Assembly: GCA_963796195.1 (NCBI GenBank)
Contig: CAWCKS010000010.1
Location: 1 to 64,000 of the forward strand
Source of the DNA: CAWCKS01 sp963796195
GTDB lineage: Bacteria; Pseudomonadota; Alphaproteobacteria; Rhizobiales; Xanthobacteraceae
Reading direction: 5' to 3'
DNA length: 64,000 nt
Position numbers and translations under genes: made by a program
Shown here: one piece after another, positions 9,395 to 17,546 of the stretch
Position numbering within the stretch: the stretch's first letter is position 1
How the letters are laid out: each line of letters starts with the position of its first letter
Notes under the pieces: generated by a model
The model's database searches: none
The model's input: the letters and a program-made list of their open reading frames with translations, nothing else
What the model was told of the DNA's origin: nothing

Positions 9395-9637
9395 GTCCCT
9401 GGGTTCCCCGATCGATCTTGTTGTTGTGCCGGCCGATCAAACCAAGGTCCGGACGGCGGAACAATGGCGAAAAGCGCTTCCACGCATATCGGGTTTTTGT
9501 TGTGCCCTGACGACCGGCAGGCGGTTCGGCCCCGCGGATTTTCGAATGTGAGCGAGGTCACATTATCCCGCCGTGGACTCTGCGATGGTCAGGCCATGCA
9601 ACGGGGAACGGCGGTCGTTCCCGGCACTCGACGGGAG

Positions 9638-9919
9638 ATGACGATGAAGAAGCTTTTGATCGCGGCCACGATCTGCCTGATGGCCGGAACGAATTTCGCC
9701 TCGGCAGCAAATGCCGCCTCTGCCCATCGCGCTCATCATAACGGCGGTTCGATGCAGTCGATGATGTCGCAGATGATGGGCTCCGGGATGATGTCCTCGG
9801 TCGCCGGCATGATCCCCGGCGGCATTCCCGGCGCCGACGGTGGCGGCCTCGGTCAGTCGCCTGCGTCGATCGGCACGCTGCCGTCCTCGTTCGGCAGCTA
9901 CGGCACCTCGCCGTTCTGA
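9638..9919 (+). CDS. Small secreted Met/His-rich protein
   Basis: A 93-residue protein, start at 9638 (MTMKKLL; a second ATG lies at 9644), with GGGAG just upstream. It has a signal peptide ending near ASAANA. The mature part begins HRAHHNGG, then SMQSMMSQMMGSGMMSS with seven Met in 17 residues, then a Gly/Pro/Ser-rich tail. I know no family for it. Clustered Met and His side chains suggest possible copper or silver binding, but this is inference from composition. A strong terminator follows at 9981. Confidence 0.6.
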   Translation: MTMKKLLIAATICLMAGTNFASAANAASAHRAHHNGGSMQSMMSQMMGSGMMSSVAGMIPGGIPGADGGGLGQSPASIGTLPSSFGSYGTSPF

Positions 9920-9980
9920 TTGGATCATCAATTTCGTTTTCAACTGACGGCACTGGGCATGGACGGTGCTTTCAGCTGTG

Positions 9981-10016
9981 GACCGCCCGGCGTGCCTCCC
10001 GCTGGGCGGTCTTTTT
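9981..10016 (+). terminator. Rho-independent terminator
   Basis: gaccgccc and gggcggtc form an 8-bp stem across a loop of about 14 bases, followed directly by TTTTT. It ends the transcript of the small secreted protein gene and lies just before the convergent histidine kinase gene. Confidence 0.85.
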
Positions 10017-10032
10017 CTGTCTCGAATAGACG

Positions 10033-10989
10033 TCACGGCCGAAAAGTGATGGCGACCCGTGCGCCGTGATCCGTGCTGGAGACCGTCGTGGCGTCGAGTT
10101 GCGACGCGAGACTCTCGATCACGTGGCGACCGAGACCTTCCTTCGCGCCATTGCCCCTGGCGTCAGGGAAGCCGACTCCATCGTCCGCAACCGTGAGCGT
10201 GCAGAGCGGCGCGGGTCCCTCAGTCAATGCGATCATGATCGCGCCATGTCGGTTATCGGGGAAAGCGTGCTTGAGCGAGTTGGTCACGATCTCGGCGACC
10301 ATCAGCGCAAGCGGGATGAGCTTTTCGAACGCGAGCTCCAACGGCGCATCGATCACCTTGAGCGTCACGTTGCTCGTGCCCGCCGACTGAATCAGGTCGC
10401 CGCAGAGATCGCGCAGAAAGTCGGTGATCGGGCGATCGGCGTTGGCCGGATCGTAGAGCTTGCGATGAATGCGGCCCATGATCTCGAGCCGGACATTGGC
10501 GCTCGCGAGCGCCTCATCCTTGCCGAGCGGCAGCTTGCGCTGCAGGTGCAGGAGCGCCGCAACGAACTGCAGGTTATTGGCGACGCGGTGTTGCAGCTCG
10601 CGGAACAGCGTGTTGGAGCGTTCGCGCGCCAGCCAGAGCTCGTCGATGGCGCGGTTGAGCAGGCCGATCAGCAACAGCTCAGTGCCGGCCGCGAGCGCGA
10701 ACAGCAGCAACGGAACCAGCGAGGTCGCCGTGTTGAGGCCGAGATAGAACGACGGCGATGTGAAATAGAAGCGCGCGGCGAGGAGCCCGAGCACGGTGCA
10801 GATCGCGCCGGCGCTGACGCCGCCGAGTATTCCGGCCGCGAGCACCGCGGGAAAGAACGTGATGAACGGGAAGCCGTCGACCTTGATCGTCCAGCGCACC
10901 AAAAAGGCGACCGCAAACATCGCCATGCCGATGGCAATGCGCATCCACCAGACTTGCCGCAAGCGCCGCGCGGCAAACAACAAATCCAC
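10033..10989 (-). CDS. Membrane sensor histidine kinase, HWE/HisKA_2 family
   Basis: A 318-residue kinase. Residues 1-115 hold about four membrane helices of the DUF4118 type (FAVAFLVRW, FPFITFFPAVLAAGILGG, SLVPLLLFALAAG). The dimerisation/phosphoacceptor region reads LFRELQHRVANNLQFVAALL, with His in ELQHRVANN, as in HisKA_2 kinases. The ATPase domain has the N box EIVTNSLKHAFPD and G box VADDGVGFPD, then GLGRHVIESLA. Such kinases often feed general stress signalling through PhyR-type regulators in alphaproteobacteria, but no regulator gene is adjacent, so the partner is unknown. Confidence 0.85.
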   Translation of the reverse strand: MDLLFAARRLRQVWWMRIAIGMAMFAVAFLVRWTIKVDGFPFITFFPAVLAAGILGGVSAGAICTVLGLLAARFYFTSPSFYLGLNTATSLVPLLLFALAAGTELLLIGLLNRAIDELWLARERSNTLFRELQHRVANNLQFVAALLHLQRKLPLGKDEALASANVRLEIMGRIHRKLYDPANADRPITDFLRDLCGDLIQSAGTSNVTLKVIDAPLELAFEKLIPLALMVAEIVTNSLKHAFPDNRHGAIMIALTEGPAPLCTLTVADDGVGFPDARGNGAKEGLGRHVIESLASQLDATTVSSTDHGARVAITFRP

Positions 10990-11369
10990 GACAGCCCCCG
11001 CAATGCTGCTTCAAACAAATAAGCGAAAATACGCTGAGCGGGGCCGCAAAGGAGCCTCGCATCACAATATCGCGTCCCCTTCCGCCGCCGTCCAACGTTC
11101 GGAGGACCCGCGCAACCAATGCGTACTCGAAGAGTCGGAGTCGAATATGGCGGCGGAGGGGCTCAACGCGAATGTTTTCCACAAGCAGCCTCTGGGCGAA
11201 GGCAATTAAATCTTGCGAAGGGCGCACGAGAGACCTTGCAGAAGGATGGGCGACAAAGTCTTAGCCCGCGACAAAATTCTGGGCGTAGAGCAATCGAAAT
11301 GTGGAAGGGTGCACGAAGATACATTGCAGAAGGATTGGGACATCATTCTATGGCCATCGACAAAATTCA
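10990..11369. other. Intergenic region with degenerate tandem duplication
   Basis: No gene is supported here. Two related segments, about 11214-11281 and 11301-11369, align at an offset of 88-89 bp: both contain gaaggg-gcacgaaga-like text, ttgcagaaggat (11236 and 11324) and cgacaaaattc (11269 and 11358). This looks like an old duplication, perhaps remains of the missing 5' part of the PEP-CTERM gene that follows. Confidence 0.5.
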
Positions 11370-11558
11370 GTGACGTTTTCGGTAGATAACACCGGCTTCT
11401 TCGAGGAATTCAAACAGGTCGATTTTTCTCTATACTCCGACCCCTTCGTCGGAGGCGTGCCCGAGCCCTCCACGTGGGCCATGATGCTCATCGGCTTCGC
11501 CGGAGTGGGATTCGCGGCCTATCGGCGGAGATCGACGCAGGCCTTCCGTTTCGGCTGA
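11370..11558 (+). pseudogene. C-terminal remnant of PEP-CTERM secreted protein
   Basis: The frame reads VTFSVDNTGFFEEFKQVDF, then VPEPSTWAMMLIGFAGVGF and a basic end YRRRS. The last part is a textbook PEP-CTERM sorting signal: Pro-Glu-Pro motif, hydrophobic helix and Arg cluster, which exosortase recognises. No signal peptide or main domain lies upstream in frame, so only the tail remains. A good terminator follows, as expected for a former gene end. No exosortase gene is in the window. Confidence 0.75.
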
Positions 11559-11590
11559 CTAAGCACGTCATTCTGTCAATGAAGTTCAAG

Positions 11591-11615
11591 AGCCGCCTTC
11601 GGGCGGCTTTTCGTT
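11591..11615 (+). terminator. Rho-independent terminator
   Basis: agccgcc-ttcg-ggcggct followed by TTTCGTTT. It is a compact 7-bp stem with a stable tetraloop, 33 bp after the PEP-CTERM remnant. Confidence 0.8.
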
Positions 11616-11678
11616 TGTCACGCGCGCCGGCGGCGAGTTGCGCTGCTGTCACAACGACGTGCCAGACACGAATCGTGA

Positions 11679-12710
11679 ATGCGACTCACGGCGGCGGCAG
11701 ATCGTCGCCGACTGGTGACGCTGGGATGGAAGCTTTCCTCAACGATGCTTGCGGCATTGGGCGCTGCGTTTCGCGGCTACATCGGCTGGAAGGGGGTTGG
11801 CGCCCTCGTCAGCATTGCCATCGCCGGTATTGCTCTCGTTGCCCTGGCTAATGTCCTTCGCAACGTTCACTCCGATCAAGTCGTCGATGCGCTGCGACAA
11901 ACCAGCGCGCTGCGCGCGGGGGCCGCATTCGTGCTCGTCGTGGGGTCATACCTCAGCCTGACCGCGTACGATCTGCTTGCCGTGCGGACGATCGGTCTCG
12001 GCAACGTCAGCTATCGAACGGCAGCACTCGCCAGTTTTGTCAGTTATCCGATCGCCCACGGCATTGGGGCGGTGCTGCCGATCTCGGCGGCAATTCGCTA
12101 TCGCATCTATTCGGCACATGGCGTCAGCGCCGGCGACGTCGCGCGGATCTGTTTTCTGACCGGCATCACGTTCTGGCTTGGCAATCTGACGATCCTTGGA
12201 TTGAGCGGCTCTGTCGTTCCTCTTGCGATCGGCCCGCTGAGCCAACTCCCGCCATGGCTGAGCCGTATGCTGGCGATGGCGTTGCTATCGGGCATCGTTG
12301 GGTATCTGGCTTGGGTCGGGACCAGCACACGGGTCATCGGCCGTCGCAAATGGACGCTCAAATTGCCGTCCGGGCGAGCCGTGCTGCTGCAGATCGTGGT
12401 CGGGATCGTCGACCTTTCCTGTGCAGCGGCGGCGATGTACGTGCTGATCCCGGCGGAGATCAATGTGGGGATTGCAAGCGTCACGGCAGTCTTCGCGGCT
12501 GCGATGGTGCTCGGTTTCGTCAGTCACATGCCGGGCGGGATCGGAGCGTTCGACGCGACGATCCTGGTCGGGCTTGGCGGACAACACGACGAGCCCTTGA
12601 TCGCGGCGCTGCTGCTGTTTCGCCTATTTTATCACGTTATCCCGTTCGTCGTGGCAGTTGTGATGTTTGGCGCGCTGGAGGGATGGCGCAGCGTCCTGAA
12701 GACCTTGTGA
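11679..12710 (+). CDS. UPF0104 / lysylphosphatidylglycerol synthase TM-region protein
   Basis: A 343-residue integral membrane protein with about eight helices. It matches the YbhN/UPF0104 family, related to the flippase domain of MprF: VVDALRQTSALRAGAAFVLV, SYPIAHGIGAVLPISAAIRYRIY and FVSHMPGGIGAFDATIL are typical. The soluble synthase domain of MprF is absent. It converges on btaB and overlaps its 3' end by 87 bp, and btaA lies just beyond, so a role in moving or handling betaine lipid is a reasonable guess but unproven. The ATG at 11679 is the first; a later start near 11742 is possible. Confidence 0.8.
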   Translation: MRLTAAADRRRLVTLGWKLSSTMLAALGAAFRGYIGWKGVGALVSIAIAGIALVALANVLRNVHSDQVVDALRQTSALRAGAAFVLVVGSYLSLTAYDLLAVRTIGLGNVSYRTAALASFVSYPIAHGIGAVLPISAAIRYRIYSAHGVSAGDVARICFLTGITFWLGNLTILGLSGSVVPLAIGPLSQLPPWLSRMLAMALLSGIVGYLAWVGTSTRVIGRRKWTLKLPSGRAVLLQIVVGIVDLSCAAAAMYVLIPAEINVGIASVTAVFAAAMVLGFVSHMPGGIGAFDATILVGLGGQHDEPLIAALLLFRLFYHVIPFVVAVVMFGALEGWRSVLKTL

Positions 12711-13412
12711 CGCGCCGCTTTCGTGAGGTGGAAGCGTCAGGACCGCAAGCTGCACGTAACCGCGCAGCGGCTCCTCGTAGCGAAGATCGGCACCGGCGCC
12801 GTCGGCAAGCTGTTTCAGCGTTTGCTCGAGCTCACCGCGCGGGGAGACATCGAACAGGGCCAGCCACCGGAGCAGCAGCGTCCGGAAAAACTTCGGCAAT
12901 TGCGCCTGATTGCCGAAATCGACGACGTGCAAACTGCCGCCCGCGGCGAGATGGGAGATTGCCGCGTCAAGTACGCGAGGCCAGTCGGGAATCATCGACA
13001 GGCTGTAAGAAATGAAAATGCGGTCGAAAGCCGCGATGCCGAACAAGGCGCGGGCGTCAAATGCCGTCGCATCGCCATGGGCCAGGCGAATCCTGTCCGT
13101 GAGCCTGCAGTGCGCGACTGCTGATGTCGCCGACGTCAGCATCTCGGTCGATACGTCAATTCCGAACAGTCGCGCGCCCGGATAGCGCCCCGCAGCCTGG
13201 ATCAGGTTACGGCCCGTGCCGCAGCCGATTTCAAGGATGGTTGCGCCGGCGGCAGTTTGCAGGTCGGCGAGCAGGCGGTCGCGGCCGAGCAGGTAGTATC
13301 GTCGCGTGGTGTCATAAATGTAGCGTTGCCAGCGATACATTCGATTCATGCGGTTCGTGGCGCTGAGCGACCACTGTCCGTCGGAACCAAGGCTTGATTG
13401 AGAGACGACCAT
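12624..13412 (-). CDS. btaB: BtaB-type betaine lipid N-methyltransferase
   Basis: Methylates diacylglyceryl homoserine three times with S-adenosylmethionine to give the betaine lipid DGTS. The N-terminal MNRMYRWQRYIYDTTRRYYL and LLGRDRLLADL are characteristic of BtaB. SAM motif I is ILEIGCGTGRNLIQAA; later motifs are FDRIFISYSLSMIPDW and GGSLHVVDFG. I chose the start at 13412 (MVVSQSS); the frame extends further up to 13502. After GYVQLAVLTLPPHE the protein runs on for about 35 polar residues that are antisense to the UPF0104 gene, longer than I expect for the family. It is divergent from btaA. Confidence 0.85.
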   Translation of the reverse strand: MVVSQSSLGSDGQWSLSATNRMNRMYRWQRYIYDTTRRYYLLGRDRLLADLQTAAGATILEIGCGTGRNLIQAAGRYPGARLFGIDVSTEMLTSATSAVAHCRLTDRIRLAHGDATAFDARALFGIAAFDRIFISYSLSMIPDWPRVLDAAISHLAAGGSLHVVDFGNQAQLPKFFRTLLLRWLALFDVSPRGELEQTLKQLADGAGADLRYEEPLRGYVQLAVLTLPPHESGASQGLQDAAPSLQRAKHHNCHDERDNVIK

Positions 13413-13554
13413 CGTTTGATTCGCCAGGCGCATGAGGAAGCAATGTTGCATCCGGCGTTCGCGCGACAATGGTGTGACAAGCGTTGCCGCGCACTGTCTC
13501 AAAACCTTTGCGATCGATCTCTAGCGTTGATGGAATTGTTGATTCGGAGAGCGA

Positions 13555-14766
13555 ATGAAATCCAATCTTATCGCTGCGGCAGTTCGGAACAGCCGAGACG
13601 CCAGCGAGTCGACCCTGTGGGACAAGTTGTTCGCGGTCTGGTTTCGTCGCTTGGTTTACACGCAGATTTGGGAGGATCCTGAAGCCGATCTTGCGGTCCT
13701 GAAGCTGCCGGTCGGTTCGACGATCGTCACCATATCATCCGGCGGGTGCAACGCGCTGTCCTATCTGACGGCAGAACCGCTCCGCGTTTTTGCCGTCGAT
13801 CTGAACGAAGCGCATCTCGCGCTATTGAAGCTGAAGCTGGCCGGACTTCGCGCGTTCTCCGAGTACGCCGAGTTCTGGCAATTCTTCGGCAACGCCGCCT
13901 CAGTGCAGAACGCTGAACGATACCGCGAGCAACTGCGGCCCGTTCTTGATGATAGCGCACGCGAGTTCTGGGACGAGCGCGATTTCCGCGGACGGCCGCG
14001 ATACGACTATTTCAGCGATGGCTTCTTCCGCCACGGCACGCTTGGCAGGTTCATCGGCTTCGGACACTGGATCGCGAAAGTCGCGCGGATCGATCTTGCC
14101 GCATTGCTTGAAGGAGCGCTCGATTCGCCCGAGCGACGTCGCGCGCTCGATCGCCTGCACGATCAGTTTCATTCGCGCTTCGCGCGCGTCCTGACGCGGA
14201 CGCCCGCGCTATTGTTCAGTCTGGGAATCCCGCCGCAACAGCGTGTGCTGCTCGGCGGAGATCGACCGCTGAACGAGGTTCTGCACGACCGCGTCCTGCG
14301 CTTGATCAACGCCCATCCCAACGACACCAACTATTTCGCCTGGCAGGCGTTGCGCCGCGGCTACGCCGGCCCGGGCGACAAGTGCCTGCCACCCTATTTG
14401 CAGCAAAGCCAGTTTGAGCGAATGAGGGGAGGCGCGGGCCGGGTTATGCCGGTTCATGCCAACCTTCGCGTGTTTCTGGAAAGCCTGCCGGCGCGCGAGG
14501 TCGACGCGGTCGTGCTGCTGGACTCGCAGGACTGGATGGCGCCGGGCGAAATTCGCGCGCTTTGGAACGCGATCGACCGTGCCGGCAAGGACACGGTGCG
14601 GGTCATCTTTCGCACGGCCGGAATTGAATCGCCGCTCGAGGACCCGCAGCTCATGGACCTCAGGCAAACGTGGCGCCGCGACGCCGAACGCAGCCAGCTG
14701 GGCTTTGAGCGGGATCGATCCGGAATTTATGGCGGCTTCCATTGCTACGAGCGGCGCCGAGCCTGA
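13555..14766 (+). CDS. btaA: BtaA-type diacylglycerol 3-amino-3-carboxypropyl transferase
   Basis: Moves the 3-amino-3-carboxypropyl group of S-adenosylmethionine to diacylglycerol, the first step of DGTS synthesis. A 403-residue DUF3419 protein: VYTQIWEDPEADLAVLKL, then the SAM-binding TIVTISSGGCNALSYL and FAVDLNEAHLALLKLK, and the C-terminal EVDAVVLLDSQDWMAPGEI. Length fits the family. GGAGAG lies about five bases upstream of the ATG. Together with divergent btaB this is a complete two-gene DGTS pathway. In other bacteria these genes are induced by phosphate starvation; I did not find a convincing Pho box in the 142-bp gap. Confidence 0.88.
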   Translation: MKSNLIAAAVRNSRDASESTLWDKLFAVWFRRLVYTQIWEDPEADLAVLKLPVGSTIVTISSGGCNALSYLTAEPLRVFAVDLNEAHLALLKLKLAGLRAFSEYAEFWQFFGNAASVQNAERYREQLRPVLDDSAREFWDERDFRGRPRYDYFSDGFFRHGTLGRFIGFGHWIAKVARIDLAALLEGALDSPERRRALDRLHDQFHSRFARVLTRTPALLFSLGIPPQQRVLLGGDRPLNEVLHDRVLRLINAHPNDTNYFAWQALRRGYAGPGDKCLPPYLQQSQFERMRGGAGRVMPVHANLRVFLESLPAREVDAVVLLDSQDWMAPGEIRALWNAIDRAGKDTVRVIFRTAGIESPLEDPQLMDLRQTWRRDAERSQLGFERDRSGIYGGFHCYERRRA

Positions 14767-15055
14767 CCCTCGCCAGGCGGCGGAGGGGCACGAGGCGATT
14801 GATTTCGGCGATACACGTTTGGGATGTAGCCGCAAAACGTCTCAAGACAATCATCCGGCAAATAGGGGGATCGACCTGATCGCCCCGCGGCCTCGTTTGA
14901 GTTGCCCTTAAGTCACGCGCGCAACCTCGTTTGCTTCCTCCTCCCCGCGCGCCGTGCGCGGCAGGGGCCGCCTTGGCAAAGACGACCCCTGCCTTGCACT
15001 CAGTCCGGAAGGGCGGAGGTAACAACGGGCCACGGCAAACGGGCAGGGTCAAGCA

Positions 15056-15289
15056 ATGCGGGACACCACGCAATGGCGCAAGGACGCCGATCGATTGCGG
15101 CGACATTTGTTCGAGGCCTACCGGGCCGGCGACATCAACGCGATCGCGCATGCAACCCAGGCCCTTGAAGTCCTGCTTGGACGCGCCGATCGACCCGCGC
15201 CGTCGATCTACAAGACAACGTCAAACGTTGGTTCCTCGGCGATACCGGCGCGGCAAAGACGCGGCGCATTCGCCGGTCTCGACGACTGA
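15056..15289 (+). CDS. Small hypothetical protein
   Basis: A 77-residue frame starting MRDTTQWRKDADRLRRHLFE. The first 45 residues look like two amphipathic helices with normal codon use (AIAHATQALEVLLGRAD); the rest is low-complexity. No known family recognised. The preceding 14767-15055 has no other gene. Confidence 0.4.
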   Translation: MRDTTQWRKDADRLRRHLFEAYRAGDINAIAHATQALEVLLGRADRPAPSIYKTTSNVGSSAIPARQRRGAFAGLDD

Positions 15290-15544
15290 TCGCCCACGCG
15301 TTCGAAAAGGCGGCAGTATTGCGCGGACCGATAACTCGGATCAGTGTCCTTGATCCGGGCTCGACAATCCCGCCAAACGAGAACGTGCCGCGATCGGCCG
15401 CCGCATTGGCTCAGGCCACACTCAGAGCAGTCCTGCGGACTTCACCGGCGAACGAGCGAATGCATCGCTCGTTGCGCGCTACCGCGGGTCCGCAAATGAA
15501 CCGCTCTGAGATTCGTCGCATTGAAGTGTCGGACGACTGCATGC

Positions 15545-15931
15545 CTACCTGACGTTGACATTCATCGTGACGAGCGAGTGCTGCCCGGGGGCCTGCGACG
15601 GGTCATGGCCAACGCCCTCGAGCACGAACGAATTGGAGCCGGTATAACCAGGAGCCGGCGTGTACTGCCAGCTCGAAACGTTGAGCTGTTTCACGGTTCC
15701 ATGCTCGGGTTGCTTGGCGACCGCCGAACCTTCAAAGTGGCCGAATGTGCTGGCGCCGATAGTGCATGACTGTCCCGAGCCAATGTCGAACGTACCCATT
15801 CCATTCTGACCCCAGCCGGCCCAATTGCCGATGACGTGACACTCCGATACCTGGGCGCGTGCCGGAGCAAAGAAGACGAGGCCCGCGGCCGCACCAACTG
15901 CGACGAAGGCGAGGGTCTTGAAATTACGCAT
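15545..15931 (-). CDS. Secreted Ig-like-fold hypothetical protein
   Basis: A 128-residue protein with a clear signal peptide (FVAVGAAAGLVFFAPARAQ). The mature part has two Cys (SECHVIG and SCTIGAST) and ends in a beta-sandwich signature, WQYTPAPGYTGSNSFVLEG, of the kind seen in bacterial Ig-like and cadherin-like repeats. A GGAGAG motif lies upstream of the ATG. It is probably periplasmic or extracellular; function unknown. Confidence 0.7.
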   Translation of the reverse strand: MRNFKTLAFVAVGAAAGLVFFAPARAQVSECHVIGNWAGWGQNGMGTFDIGSGQSCTIGASTFGHFEGSAVAKQPEHGTVKQLNVSSWQYTPAPGYTGSNSFVLEGVGHDPSQAPGQHSLVTMNVNVR

Positions 15932-16275
15932 GGTTATCTCTCCTGGTTATCGACGCTTCAGGTTGCGAGCGTCCACAATTCACGATGATCACTTCGCATT
16001 GCTTGTGCCCTGTCGCCCATGCGGACTTTTCCCAGATAGAAGGGAGCAAATTCGGTAGGCGGCTGGGCGATCGCAGCAGCCGCTGTTTTCGCGCGGTTCT
16101 GAGGTTTGTGGGTCGCGAGGGGTCGGCAGGGGGACGAGGTAAGGCTGCGCCTCGTCGGCATGCTTACATCAGGCTGTCGCTGACTTGCCGGCGCCTTCGC
16201 GGGAGTGTCTCGCACGACGACCGGTCACAGCGGCATTCGCCTGGCTTGCCGGAATGATGGTCGTGACTGGTGAGG
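15932..16275. other. Intergenic region, no gene seen
   Basis: 344 bp between the divergent leftward secreted protein gene and the tRNA. I find no supported gene, repeat or convincing terminator. The leftward gene's promoter must lie near 15950. Confidence 0.4.
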
Positions 16276-16365
16276 TGGCGGATGGGGTGAGATTCGAACT
16301 CACGGTACCCTTGCGGGTACGCCGGTTTTCAAGACCGGTGCCTTAAACCACTCGGCCACCCATCC
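16276..16365 (-). tRNA. tRNA-Ser (anticodon TGA)
   Basis: Read on the minus strand: acceptor ggatggg pairs with cccatcc, D-arm gccgagtggtttaaggc, anticodon loop cttgaaa giving TGA, a long variable arm (gtacccgcaagggtac) typical of class II tRNA, T-loop gttcgaatc and an encoded CCA (16276-16278). The 90-base length and the variable arm identify serine. Confidence 0.95.
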
Positions 16366-16442
16366 ATTCGCCCGCGCATGTCCCGCGCTTATAGCAGGCC
16401 GCGACCCCAAGTCGAGCGACGCGCGGCATGCGGCATACCCGC

Positions 16443-16483
16443 AAAAGCAAACCGCCGGTGCCCCTTGAAGGAACACCAGCGGT
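16443..16483 (-). terminator. Probable terminator of the Cys-rich protein gene
   Basis: On the minus strand accgctggtg pairs with caccggcggt (9 of 10) around a 13-base loop, followed by ttgctttt. It lies about 40 bp downstream of the leftward Cys-rich protein gene. Confidence 0.6.
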
Positions 16484-16521
16484 CCCACTCGTCGTCGGAG
16501 TATTCTCGTAAAGGTCGCGCC

Positions 16522-16857
16522 TTACACGCCGGCGCGCTTGGTCTTTTGCGGCGTGATGTTCAGCGGCTTTGAAGCCTTCACCTGCGTCGCATTCGTCGTC
16601 GCGACAGGCGTGGCGCGGGCCTCCGATGGAGCAGGGCCCATCACCGACTTGCAGGCTGGGCTGAGTTCAGCCTTGTGCCTGACCATGCAGGCAGTGACGC
16701 GATCAACGTCGGGGATCTCGGAGCTGCACAGGCGGAACGCGTCATCGGTACAGAGTTGCTGTTGCTCGGCGGTGTAGGCGTGCGCGGTCGAGATCATGCC
16801 GAGCATGAGACCCGCTGCGATGAAAGCCTTGCCGCCAGTGATTGAAAACTTGGTCAT
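16522..16857 (-). CDS. Secreted Cys-rich protein
   Basis: A 111-residue protein starting at the ATG at 16857, which follows GGAGGACATCCCA, a strong ribosome binding site; a longer frame from 16902 lacks this. It has a signal peptide ending STAHA, then a four-Cys block: LCTDDAFRLCSSEIPD and ACMVRHKAELSPACKSVM. This CxxxxxxxC...CxxxxxxxxxxxC spacing resembles the Cys-rich GLG1-type repeat found in many Bradyrhizobium secreted proteins. The C-terminus is Ala/Thr/Lys-rich. Function unknown. Confidence 0.7.
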   Translation of the reverse strand: MTKFSITGGKAFIAAGLMLGMISTAHAYTAEQQQLCTDDAFRLCSSEIPDVDRVTACMVRHKAELSPACKSVMGPAPSEARATPVATTNATQVKASKPLNITPQKTKRAGV

Positions 16858-17206
16858 TGGGATGTCCTCCGTTCCGCCCGCGGTCCTAAGTCGTTTGTCC
16901 AACCGACCGCCGATCCCGATGCGTGTAGTTCTAAACCGTCACGGTTTCGGGATTCCTGCGTGAGCGAGGGAAAATGGTTTCGCGGCAGCGGATTCCGTGT
17001 TTCGTCGGTCTGTGCGCAACGAAACAGAAGCATTCCCGCCGGATCTCAAAAACGAATAATATTCTTGTAATATCAATTACTTCATGCACGACCGGAATGG
17101 TTCCGGAGGCAATGGAGCCCTGCAGACGGCGAATTCCGGGAACGGTGGTCAGCGCACGCCGTTGGCCATTCCGCTTGTTTACGAAACATTCAGCACGAGG
17201 GTTTGG
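16858..17206. other. Divergent intergenic region
   Basis: 349 bp between divergent small genes. It includes an A/T-rich stretch near 17050 (aataatattcttgtaatatc) that stands out from the GC-rich surroundings and may carry the promoter of the rightward gene. No gene is supported. Confidence 0.35.
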
Positions 17207-17422
17207 ATGGACAAGGTCATCGAACGTACGATCAGCATTTTCGGTCTGATGCGCACGCCGGAAGCCGCGGAACGCTCCCGCGATCGATTGTCAGATTATT
17301 TGCAAACGATTGTGTCGGCAGGCGAGACGGATCCCGAGCGCCTGTTGGTCTGCGGATTGACGTATCTGCGCGAGCAGGAGCCGGAGAATGATCCGGTGCC
17401 GCGCGGCTACTCAGGTTTGTAA
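17207..17422 (+). CDS. Small hypothetical protein
   Basis: A 71-residue protein starting MDKVIERTISIFGLMRTPEA at 17207. It is predicted mostly helical (RSRDRLSDYLQTIVSAGETD then PERLLVCGLTYLREQE). The frame extends upstream to 17084 with low-complexity sequence that I judge non-coding. No family recognised. A terminator follows at 17453. Confidence 0.55.
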   Translation: MDKVIERTISIFGLMRTPEAAERSRDRLSDYLQTIVSAGETDPERLLVCGLTYLREQEPENDPVPRGYSGL

Positions 17423-17452
17423 CTGCAAATCAGCAGCGCCTGAATTGCGAAT

Positions 17453-17485
17453 GCGTGTCTCGCTCTGCGGGACACGCGTTTTCGT
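17453..17485 (+). terminator. Rho-independent terminator
   Basis: gcgtgtc pairs with gacacgc over an 11-base loop, followed by gttttcg. It ends the small gene at 17207-17422. Confidence 0.65.
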
Positions 17486-17489
17486 TAGT

Positions 17490-17534
17490 GCATGATCCGG
17501 AAAAGTGGACGCCGGTTTTCCGAAAAGATCATGC
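17490..17534. repeat. Rhizobiales-type palindromic repeat
   Basis: gcatgatccggaaaagtgg at the left and ccggttttccgaaaagatc-atgc at the right form an interrupted palindrome. From memory this sequence is one of the commonest dispersed repeats in Bradyrhizobium and relatives. It lies between two convergent genes. Confidence 0.75.
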
Positions 17535-17546
17535 GCAATTAAAGAC

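Noticed and set aside
8597..9919. A long rightward frame of 440 residues ending at the small secreted protein
   Set aside because: Its first two thirds are antisense to the methyltransferase-like gene and have no signal or domain. Only the last 93 codons from 9638, with a ribosome binding site and signal peptide, are supported.
10033..10989. Rightward frame antisense to the histidine kinase
   Set aside because: The leftward frame has complete kinase motifs; the opposite frame is a charged, low-complexity shadow.
13413..13554. Pho box between btaB and btaA
   Set aside because: I looked for two CTGTCAT-like direct repeats and found only weak single matches, so no site is annotated.
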